NCBI GenBank assembly: GCA_964649725.1
Contig: CAZYTM010000001.1
Span: 806,001-870,000, forward strand
Source: CAZYTM01 sp964649725
GTDB lineage: Bacteria; Desulfobacterota; Desulfuromonadia; Geobacterales; Geobacteraceae
Direction of reading: 5' to 3'
Length of the DNA stretch: 64,000 nucleotides
The notes beneath the pieces were generated by a model. That model did no database searches. It was not told the origin of the DNA and saw only the letters and a program-made list of their open reading frames with translations. Shown here one piece after another: positions 43,562 to 51,124 of the stretch (position 1 is the stretch's first letter; each line of letters starts with the position of its first letter). The translations under genes were made by a program, and so were the position numbers.

Positions 43562-44844
43562 GCAACCAGGTTATCAACTATGTGGTAGGGGAAGAGAAGC
43601 GGCTCACTGACATAGTCGGCGAGGCAGAGGTGTTGCCGCTACTGCAGGGGGCGGTCCGGGCCGGGTCGGTCGAAGCGGTCATAGCAGCTACCGATGGTTC
43701 AGTACTCTGGAGCTGGCAGGGAGGGAGTGCTGTCGCAGCTGTTGCCGTCAAACTGCCTCTCTATCTGGAGGGGGAGCCGGTCGGCGAGCTTCTCCTCAAG
43801 GGGGATGCCGGTGCTGATATATATCTGCAGGGGGTCGCCGGGCTGCTCCGCGAAGCGCTCAACACGGTTGTCAACAGTAACCTGAAACGGATGCTCACCA
43901 GCGAGATGCATACTAATCTGGTCAACATGTCGTACCAGGAGCTGCTTGACGCCAACCTGAAACTGACCGCTTCCGAGACACGCTACCGGGAGCTGGCCGA
44001 ACAGCTGGAGCAGCTGGTGGAGGAGCGGACCGCGGCGCTGAAAAAAGCCCATGTCAGGCTTCTGCAGCAGGAAAAGATGGTCTCGGTAGGGCAGCTGGCG
44101 GCCGGGGTTGCGCACGAGATCAACAACCCGCTCGGGTTTGTCTCCAGTAACCTGGCGACGCTGCAGCGCTATGTGGCGCGATTTGTCGTCATGCTCGACC
44201 ATTATCGCGCCCTGTTGAAAAGCGACACTGTCCCCATATCTCTGCAGCAGCAGGCAGCTGAGAAGTGGCAGGAGTTGAAGCTAGATATGGTCTGCAACGA
44301 TGTCGGCAACCTGCTGGCCGAGAGCCTGGAGGGGAGCGCCAGGGTAACGAAGATAGTGAGCGACCTGAAGGGTTTTTCCCATGTGGATGCTATTGCCGAG
44401 GAGCTGGTCGACCTGAACAGTGAGATCGACCGGACCTTGAATGTGCTCAACCACGAAATCCCTGCTTCAACAGAGATAATAAGGGAGTATTCTCCCCTCC
44501 CCGGTTTTTTGTGCCGACCGGCGCTCATCTGCCAGGTCTTCTGCAACATCATCCAGAATGCGCTGCAGGCAAGACCTGACCGGCTCAGGCTGACTGTCAC
44601 CACAACCGTGGCAGAGGGGAGAATCAAGATCAGCTTCAGCGACAACGGCCCTGGCATACCGACAGAGATCAGGGGGCGGATATTCGAGCCGTTCTTCACC
44701 ACCCATGAGGTTGGCAGCGGCACCGGCATGGGGCTGGCAGTAGTCTACGACATCGTCAGACAGTACCAGGGGAGCATTGAAATAGAATGTCCGCCGCAGG
44801 GGGGGGCCATATTCACCCTGCTGCTTCCGGTCGGAAGGATTTGA
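43558..44844 (+). CDS. soluble histidine kinase with small N-terminal sensor domain
   Basis: 428 aa. Residues ~1-115 are a compact alpha/beta domain (VEAVIAATDGSVLWSWQGG, LYLEGEPVGELLLKGDAG) that looks GAF- or roadblock-like but that I cannot assign. A coiled coil (~125-165) leads to HisKA with GQLAAGVAHEINNPLGF and HATPase with CNIIQNALQARPD (N), DNGPGIP (G1), GTGMGLA (G2). No receiver. Directly follows the MglA-like GTPase with a 4-bp overlap, so a GTPase-responsive or GTPase-regulating kinase is possible. Ends one base before the receiver-ATPase gene. Confidence 0.88.
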   Translation: MSNQVINYVVGEEKRLTDIVGEAEVLPLLQGAVRAGSVEAVIAATDGSVLWSWQGGSAVAAVAVKLPLYLEGEPVGELLLKGDAGADIYLQGVAGLLREALNTVVNSNLKRMLTSEMHTNLVNMSYQELLDANLKLTASETRYRELAEQLEQLVEERTAALKKAHVRLLQQEKMVSVGQLAAGVAHEINNPLGFVSSNLATLQRYVARFVVMLDHYRALLKSDTVPISLQQQAAEKWQELKLDMVCNDVGNLLAESLEGSARVTKIVSDLKGFSHVDAIAEELVDLNSEIDRTLNVLNHEIPASTEIIREYSPLPGFLCRPALICQVFCNIIQNALQARPDRLRLTVTTTVAEGRIKISFSDNGPGIPTEIRGRIFEPFFTTHEVGSGTGMGLAVVYDIVRQYQGSIEIECPPQGGAIFTLLLPVGRI

Positions 44845-44845
44845 A

Positions 44846-47326
44846 ATGTCACGTTATGCAGAGCTCTTCAAGACGACCAGTAAAGATCATCCAGAGCCGC
44901 ATGCAGCTGTTGCGGCAGGGGAGGCGGCAGAGGAGAGGCAACCATTTTCGCTCCTCTTTGTCGATGATGAGGAGGGGGTGCTGAACGCCCTGCGGCGGAT
45001 CTTCATGGATGAGAACTATCAGATAAAGACCGCTGGCAACGCCGAGCAGGCGCTTAATATCATGGCTGCCGAGCCGGTCCAGCTGATCATATCCGACCAC
45101 CGGATGCCCGGCATGACCGGCGCCGAACTGCTCAAGACAGTGCGGGAGAAGTGGCCCGAGACGATCCGCATCATGCTCACCGGCCATGCCGATGTCCAGT
45201 CGATCATGGGTGCGGTCAAGGATGGCGCGGTCTATAAATTCATCACCAAACCTTGGAACGACGAAGATCTTCGTCTTACGGTCAGTCTTGCCCTGCAGCA
45301 GTTTGTGCTGCTGCAGGAAAACCGCAAACTGAAAGAGATCACCAGGACCCAGCAGGCCAAATTAAAGAACTACAGCGGCCTCTTTGACGAACATCGCGGG
45401 GTGATGGGGAATATCCTGGTAAGGGCTGGCATTATCAATGCTGCTGAACTGGAGCGGGCCCGGCAGTCGCTGCAACCGGGGGAATTCCTGGGAGATGCGC
45501 TGGTGAGACTCGGTATCGCCAGCGAGACGAAAATAGTCAAGGCGATGCAGGAGCATCTGAAGCTCGACCTGGTCGATCTGCGGGAGCTGGAGCTCAATCC
45601 GCTGACGGTCCGCTTCCTCCCCCGCGACCTCTGCGAACGGAACCGGCTCATGCCGGTGAAGCTGGAGGGGCGCCAGCTCACCCTGGTGATGGCCGACCCT
45701 TCCGATATCTACAAGTGCGACAATATCTCCCTGATGACCGGTCTCAAGGTTGTGCCGCAGCTCGCTTCGAGCTCTGCCATCATTGCCAAACTGCAGGAGC
45801 AGTATGGCGAGCGGGGCGGAGAGATGGACGATCTGGTCGGCGATGTCTCGGAGATCGAGCCGCTGGACGAAATCGACATCGTCCTCGATGATGATGAGTC
45901 TGATCTGAACGTCCAGGAGCTGCTCGGCTCGTCCGAGGTGCCGCCGGTGATCCGCATCGTCAATGCCATCATCTCCGAGGCGGTAAGATTCCGCGCCAGC
46001 GATATCCATATCGAGGCGAAGACCAAGTATACCCTGGTCCGCTACCGGATCGACGGCATGCTGCACAGCAAGATCAAGATCCCGGCCGATCTTCACCCCG
46101 CGGTCATCTCCAGGGTGAAGATCCTGGCCAAGATGGATATTTCCGAGCGACGGCGGCCGCAGGACGGCCGGATCACAGTCAAGGCGGGCACCCGGATCGT
46201 CGATATGCGGGTTTCAAGCATGCCGACCATGAATGGCGAAAAGATGGTGCTGCGTATCCTTGACAAGAGTGCCGCCATAAAGACCCTGAGTGAACTGGGG
46301 GTGCTGCCGGCCGATATGACCAAGCTGAATACCCTGGTGCGCAAACCCCAGGGGGTGATCATTACCAGCGGCCCGACCGGCAGCGGCAAGACCACCATGC
46401 TCTACTCCATCCTCTCGGCCATGCTGGAGAACAGCAAGAACTTCGAGACGATCGAGGAGCCGGTCGAATATTTCGTCGAAGAGGCGAACCAGGTGGCGGT
46501 ACGGGAGAAGATCGGTCTCTCCTTTGCCCAGGTGCTCCGCGCCACCATGCGCCAGGACCCGGACGTCATCCTGGTCGGGGAGATGCGCGACTTCGAAACT
46601 GCCGACGTCGCCTTCAAGGCATCCCTGACCGGTCATATGGTCCTCTCCACCCTGCATACCAACAGCTCGGTCGCCTCTATAACCAGGCTGATGGATATGG
46701 GGATCAAGCCGTATATCATCGCCTCGGCCCTCGAAGGGGTGATGGCGCAGCGGCTGGTACGGCGGATCTGCCCCTGCTGCAGGGAGAAAGTGGCACCGGA
46801 GCGCAATCTGCTGGAGCTGCTCCGTATCCCGGCCGAGCTCTTTGCCGGCGGGGTCGCCATGGGGAAGGGGTGTGAGCAGTGCAACAGTACCGGTTATAAG
46901 GGGCGGCTCGGGATATTCGAGCTCTTTGTCATGAACGACGATTTCCGCCATTTCATCAACAGCAGCTACAAGGAGGGGGAGCTGCTGGAGATGGCCCGCG
47001 CCAACGGCATGCGGACCCTGATCGAGGACGGGCTGGAGAAGGTGAAGATGGGGGAGACCACGCTGGATGAACTGCTCCGCGTCATCGGCCCGCAGATTGC
47101 CTATGAGCGCAGTTGTGCCGACTGTGGCCGGAGTGTTGATGCCAAGTTCCTCTTCTGCCCCTTCTGCGGTACCTTCAGACACAATTTCTGCCGCAGCTGC
47201 AGACTGCCACTGGAGGAGGAATGGCTATCCTGCCCCTTCTGCGGTCGCGCCAAAAATGCGGTCGATGACGATAGAGAGCATCTTAAAGCTATATCACCAC
47301 AGCTAGTCTCGGGAGGTAAGTCATGA
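44846..47326 (+). CDS. receiver-MshEN-GspE/PilB-type ATPase-double zinc ribbon fusion
   Basis: 826 aa, GGAAGGA ribosome binding site. Receiver ~35-155 with acidic DDEE (40-43), phospho-Asp84 in IISDHRMPG, LTGHAD and KFITKPWND. MshEN-type N-terminal domain ~185-320 (GNILVRAGIINAAELERARQ, LGDALVRLGIAS), a fold that binds cyclic-di-GMP in MshE. Then the secretion ATPase core: N2 domain ~365-475 (RFRASDIHIEAKTKYTLVRY), Walker A GPTGSGKT 509-516, Glu-containing Asp box TIEEPVEY, Walker B DPDVILVGEMRD 571-582, His box LSTLHTN, four-Cys zinc site (C642/C645, C676/C679). The C-terminal ~70 residues carry eight Cys in four CxxC pairs (757/760, 771/774, 782/785, 796/799), a double zinc ribbon. It looks catalytically intact. 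A response-regulator-controlled motor ATPase. Confidence 0.93.
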   Translation: MSRYAELFKTTSKDHPEPHAAVAAGEAAEERQPFSLLFVDDEEGVLNALRRIFMDENYQIKTAGNAEQALNIMAAEPVQLIISDHRMPGMTGAELLKTVREKWPETIRIMLTGHADVQSIMGAVKDGAVYKFITKPWNDEDLRLTVSLALQQFVLLQENRKLKEITRTQQAKLKNYSGLFDEHRGVMGNILVRAGIINAAELERARQSLQPGEFLGDALVRLGIASETKIVKAMQEHLKLDLVDLRELELNPLTVRFLPRDLCERNRLMPVKLEGRQLTLVMADPSDIYKCDNISLMTGLKVVPQLASSSAIIAKLQEQYGERGGEMDDLVGDVSEIEPLDEIDIVLDDDESDLNVQELLGSSEVPPVIRIVNAIISEAVRFRASDIHIEAKTKYTLVRYRIDGMLHSKIKIPADLHPAVISRVKILAKMDISERRRPQDGRITVKAGTRIVDMRVSSMPTMNGEKMVLRILDKSAAIKTLSELGVLPADMTKLNTLVRKPQGVIITSGPTGSGKTTMLYSILSAMLENSKNFETIEEPVEYFVEEANQVAVREKIGLSFAQVLRATMRQDPDVILVGEMRDFETADVAFKASLTGHMVLSTLHTNSSVASITRLMDMGIKPYIIASALEGVMAQRLVRRICPCCREKVAPERNLLELLRIPAELFAGGVAMGKGCEQCNSTGYKGRLGIFELFVMNDDFRHFINSSYKEGELLEMARANGMRTLIEDGLEKVKMGETTLDELLRVIGPQIAYERSCADCGRSVDAKFLFCPFCGTFRHNFCRSCRLPLEEEWLSCPFCGRAKNAVDDDREHLKAISPQLVSGGKS

Positions 47327-47877
47327 AGGATTACGTATTGCTGGTGGATGACGAATCGAACGTCCTCACTGCCCTGACCAGAGCACTCAGCGAAGAGCCG
47401 TACGAAGTGCACAGCGTCAAGAGCGGTGAGGAGGGGTTGCAGCATTTGCTGCTGCACAACTTCAAGGTGGTGATCTCGGATGAGCGGATGCCGGGGATGG
47501 ATGGCGCCGAATTCCTTGCTGCGGTGAAGGAGAACTACCCCAGTACGGTGCGGATGATGCTGACCGGTCATGCCAGTGTCGAAGCGACCATGCGGGCGGT
47601 GAACCGGGGGGAGATCTACCGCTTCTTCACCAAGCCCTGGAACGACTATGAGCTGAAGCTGGCGATCCGTTCGGCCATCGAGAAGTTCAACCTGGAGGAT
47701 GAGAACCGCCGTCTCCTCAGGACCGTGCGCCGCCAGTCGCAGGAGCTCAAGTCGCTGGAAAACCAGTACCCGGGGATCACCACCCTGCAAAAAGATGAAC
47801 AGGGGAGCATCGTCCTGGATATTTCCGATGAGGAGCTTGCACAAATCGTTGAGCGGTGTAACCTTGAACTGCATTGA
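47323..47877 (+). CDS. single-domain response regulator with helical tail
   Basis: 184 aa. Receiver ~1-122 (DDE 9-11, Asp53 in VISDERMPG, LTGHAS, YRFFTKPWND), then a coiled coil and a short acidic tail (IVLDISDEELAQIVERCNLE). No output domain. ATG follows GGGAGG and overlaps the ATPase gene by 4 bp, so it may adjust or compete for phosphoryl flow to the motor ATPase. Confidence 0.92.
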   Translation: MKDYVLLVDDESNVLTALTRALSEEPYEVHSVKSGEEGLQHLLLHNFKVVISDERMPGMDGAEFLAAVKENYPSTVRMMLTGHASVEATMRAVNRGEIYRFFTKPWNDYELKLAIRSAIEKFNLEDENRRLLRTVRRQSQELKSLENQYPGITTLQKDEQGSIVLDISDEELAQIVERCNLELH

Positions 47878-47926
47878 TATTGCGGCAGAATGACTGACCT
47901 GTGCAGAGCAGGGCCGTGGAGGGGGA

Positions 47927-50900
47927 ATGGCCGAACCGGTACGGATACTCTTTGTCGATGACGAGGTTAATGTACTGCACGCCATGGAACGGATCTTCCT
48001 CGACGATCCGTACGAGATACTGACCGCCACGTCCGGGGAGTCGGCGCTGCAGCTGTTGGAAAGCTGCGGCCCGGTACAGGTTATCGTCTCCGACTACCGG
48101 ATGCCGGGGATGAACGGGGTCGACTTCCTCCAGGAGGTCTACCAGCGCTGGCCAGACCCGGTAAAGGTGATCCTCTCCGGCTATGCCGATACGGTCGCCG
48201 TGGTGGAGGCGGTCAATAACGGCCGGATCCATAAGTTCATCCCGAAGCCATGGGACGAGGACGATCTTAAGAACAACATCCGCATCTGTGTCGAACGTTA
48301 CGAGCTGAAACTGCAGAACCGCCGGCTCGCCGAAGAGTTGGCCGCCAGGAATGCCGAACTTACCGAGATCAATAGCACCCTTGAACATATCATCAATGAG
48401 CGGACCGCTCTCCTGCAGGATCAGCTCGCCATCTTAAAAGGTATCATCGAAAGCGCTGCCGGTCCCATCTTCTCCCTGGACCGGGAATTCCGCTATACCA
48501 GTTTCAACAATGCCCATGCACAGGTCATGCGGAGCCTCTACGGGGTGGAGATAGCCGTCGGCCAGTCGATCCTTGACTACCAGACCGCTGCAGACAGGGA
48601 TATAGCCGGCAGGAATCTGCAGCGGGCCTTGAAGGGTGAACGGTTCAGCGTCGAGTCGTTTTCCGGTGACGACGCATTCAACCGGCGCTATTTCGAGATT
48701 ATCCACAACCCGGTCCGGGACAAAGAGGGTAGTGTGATCGGGGTGGCGGTCTTTGCCCGGGACATGACCAAGTACAAACAGGCCGAGGAGAAGCTGGCCT
48801 GGGAGCACAGTCTGCTCAAGGGGATCACCGATAACACCACGGATGCCATTTATGTCAAGGATACTGCCGGGCGCTACCTCTTCTGCAACTGGATGGTCTG
48901 CCAGCTGGTGGGGCTCAGCGAAACAGAGATTATCGGCAAAGACGACCATGCCCTCTTCCCCTCGCAGGAGGCGGCCTGGGTCATGAATGCCGACCGGGAT
49001 GTGATGCTTGGCGGCAAGCCGCAGACCTACGAGGAGGTAGTGACCACCACTGCCGGGGTACGGACCTATCTCTCGACCAAGGCGCCCTTCCATGACCAGA
49101 ATGGATGGTTATCGGGGCTTATCGGTATTGCCAGGGACATTAACGAACGGAAAACGGCCGAAGAGATGTTGCAGGAGAGTGAGGGCTATTTTGCTGCGGC
49201 GTTCCTCAACAGTCCGTTACTTAAGTCGATCAGCGATATTGAGACGGGGAGGTATCTGCAGGTTAATGATAGCTTTGTCAGGGTATCGGAATTCAGCCGG
49301 GAAGAGGTGATTGGCAGGACCTCGATAGAAATAGGCTGGGTGAGCGATGCAGCCAGGGTTATGATGGTGCAGGAGTTGAAGACAAAAGGTGCGGTCAGAG
49401 GGATGGAGATAGAACTGCGGAGCAAGAGCGGCAGGAGAATCGTCTGCAGATATTTCGGCGATATTATCCAGACCAAGAGTGGTGCCAAACTTCTCTCGAC
49501 AGCGGAAGATATAACATTACGCAAGGAGACGGAAGAGGCGTTGCAGAAAAGCCGTCAGTTACTGGATGCCACCGCGGCCAGGGCGAAGATGGGGGGCTGG
49601 GAGATAGAACTGGCGACAGGGGAACTGACCTGGACCGAACAGGTCTATCGTATCTATGAGGTGGAAGACGATTTCCAGCCGACGGTGAACGGAACTATCG
49701 CCTTTTATGCCCCTGAATCGATACCGGTCATCAGTGCTGCGGTGCAGAGGGCGATTGAGCATGGCGAACCGTTCGCTCTGGAGCTCGACCTGGTCACCGC
49801 AAAAGGGAATCGCCGCCATGTCCATGCCACCGGTCAGGCAGTTTGCCTGGCCGGCAAGCCGGTCACGGTCTCCGGCACATTCCAGGATATTACCGAGCAG
49901 AAAATGGCAGCAGCGGCGCTGCTGGAAGCAGAGGTACGCTACCGGTCGCTTTTCGAGAATTCACCCGATCCTATTCTGGTAATCGATCCGGAAACTACCC
50001 AGGCCATTGAATTTAATGATGAGATCTGTCGAAGATTGGGTTATGGGCGGGAGGAGTTTGCCGGAATGCGGGTCACTGATTATGAAGAGGCTCAGTCGGC
50101 CGACGAAATAAGTGCAATTATCGAAAGTCTGCGGGCAAGCCACAATATCCATTTTGAGACCAAGCATCGCTGCAAAAACGGAGCAGTTCTCGATGTCGAT
50201 GTAACGGCCTGCCAGGTCGAGTTTGGCGGGCGTTCGATGGTCCAGGCGATCTACCGGGACATAACCGATCGGAAACAGGCCGAGCAGGCGCTCAAAGATG
50301 CCCATTTGCAGATCATTCAGCAGGAGAAGCTGGCCACCATAGGGCAGCTGGCTGCCGGGGTGGCCCATGAGATCAACAACCCGATCAGCTTTGTCAGGAG
50401 CAACCTCTCCTCGCTGCAGAAATTCAGTCTCAAGCTGACCGACTATCTGGAAAGGGAGCGGGAAGTTGCCGGCAAGTATCTCCCGGAAACTGAGAAAGAG
50501 GAGCTAGAACGGCTCTGGCAGGAGGGGAAGCTCGATTTTATCCTCCAGGACCTGCCGGAACTGTTGCAGGAGTCGTTCGAAGGTACCGACCGGGTGAAGC
50601 AGATTGTTCAGGACCTGATGGTCTTTGCCAGGAAGGATGGGGGGGAGTCTGCGGCAGTAGACCTGAACAAGATAGTTGAGGGGGCGGTCTCGATAACCTG
50701 GAACGAACTGAAGCACAAAGCCGAACTGCAGACCGATTATGGCCGAATCGAACCGGTCAGTGCATCGCCGCAGCGGCTCTCCCAGGTCTTTGTCAATCTG
50801 CTGGTAAATGCCTTTCAGGCCATTGAAGGGCGCGGTACTATCTCCATCAGGAGCTGGCAGGATGGGGATATGGTCTGTGTCAGGGTGACCGATGACGGTG

Positions 50901-51124
50901 CCGGCATCCCTGCCAATGTCCAGCAGAGCATCTTCGAACCGTTCTTCACTACCAAGGAGCCGGGGCAGGGTACCGGCCTTGGTCTTACCATCTCCAATGA
51001 TATAATCAACCGCTATGGGGGGAAGATCACTGTCGAGAGCAATTCAGACCAGGGGAGTTCATTCACGGTCCGCTTGCCGTCAGTCAAGATGAGCGGAGTA
51101 ACAGCCATGGAGGTGACAGCATGA
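47927..51124 (+). CDS. receiver-first histidine kinase: REC-five PAS-HisKA-HATPase
   Basis: 1065 aa, GGAGGGG before the ATG. Receiver ~5-125 (Asp56 in IVSDYRMPG; LSGYAD; KFIPKPWDE), coiled coil, then PAS domains at ~165-285, ~295-410, ~420-535, ~540-660 (MGGWEIELATGELTWTEQVY) and ~665-785. HisKA contains GQLAAGVAHEINNPISF; HATPase has VNLLVNAFQAIEG, DDGAGIP, GTGLGLT. No membrane helix. The receiver is at the N-terminus, opposite to usual hybrid kinases, so it probably gates the kinase rather than receiving from it. Overlaps the next gene by 4 bp. Confidence 0.92.
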   Translation: MAEPVRILFVDDEVNVLHAMERIFLDDPYEILTATSGESALQLLESCGPVQVIVSDYRMPGMNGVDFLQEVYQRWPDPVKVILSGYADTVAVVEAVNNGRIHKFIPKPWDEDDLKNNIRICVERYELKLQNRRLAEELAARNAELTEINSTLEHIINERTALLQDQLAILKGIIESAAGPIFSLDREFRYTSFNNAHAQVMRSLYGVEIAVGQSILDYQTAADRDIAGRNLQRALKGERFSVESFSGDDAFNRRYFEIIHNPVRDKEGSVIGVAVFARDMTKYKQAEEKLAWEHSLLKGITDNTTDAIYVKDTAGRYLFCNWMVCQLVGLSETEIIGKDDHALFPSQEAAWVMNADRDVMLGGKPQTYEEVVTTTAGVRTYLSTKAPFHDQNGWLSGLIGIARDINERKTAEEMLQESEGYFAAAFLNSPLLKSISDIETGRYLQVNDSFVRVSEFSREEVIGRTSIEIGWVSDAARVMMVQELKTKGAVRGMEIELRSKSGRRIVCRYFGDIIQTKSGAKLLSTAEDITLRKETEEALQKSRQLLDATAARAKMGGWEIELATGELTWTEQVYRIYEVEDDFQPTVNGTIAFYAPESIPVISAAVQRAIEHGEPFALELDLVTAKGNRRHVHATGQAVCLAGKPVTVSGTFQDITEQKMAAAALLEAEVRYRSLFENSPDPILVIDPETTQAIEFNDEICRRLGYGREEFAGMRVTDYEEAQSADEISAIIESLRASHNIHFETKHRCKNGAVLDVDVTACQVEFGGRSMVQAIYRDITDRKQAEQALKDAHLQIIQQEKLATIGQLAAGVAHEINNPISFVRSNLSSLQKFSLKLTDYLEREREVAGKYLPETEKEELERLWQEGKLDFILQDLPELLQESFEGTDRVKQIVQDLMVFARKDGGESAAVDLNKIVEGAVSITWNELKHKAELQTDYGRIEPVSASPQRLSQVFVNLLVNAFQAIEGRGTISIRSWQDGDMVCVRVTDDGAGIPANVQQSIFEPFFTTKEPGQGTGLGLTISNDIINRYGGKITVESNSDQGSSFTVRLPSVKMSGVTAMEVTA

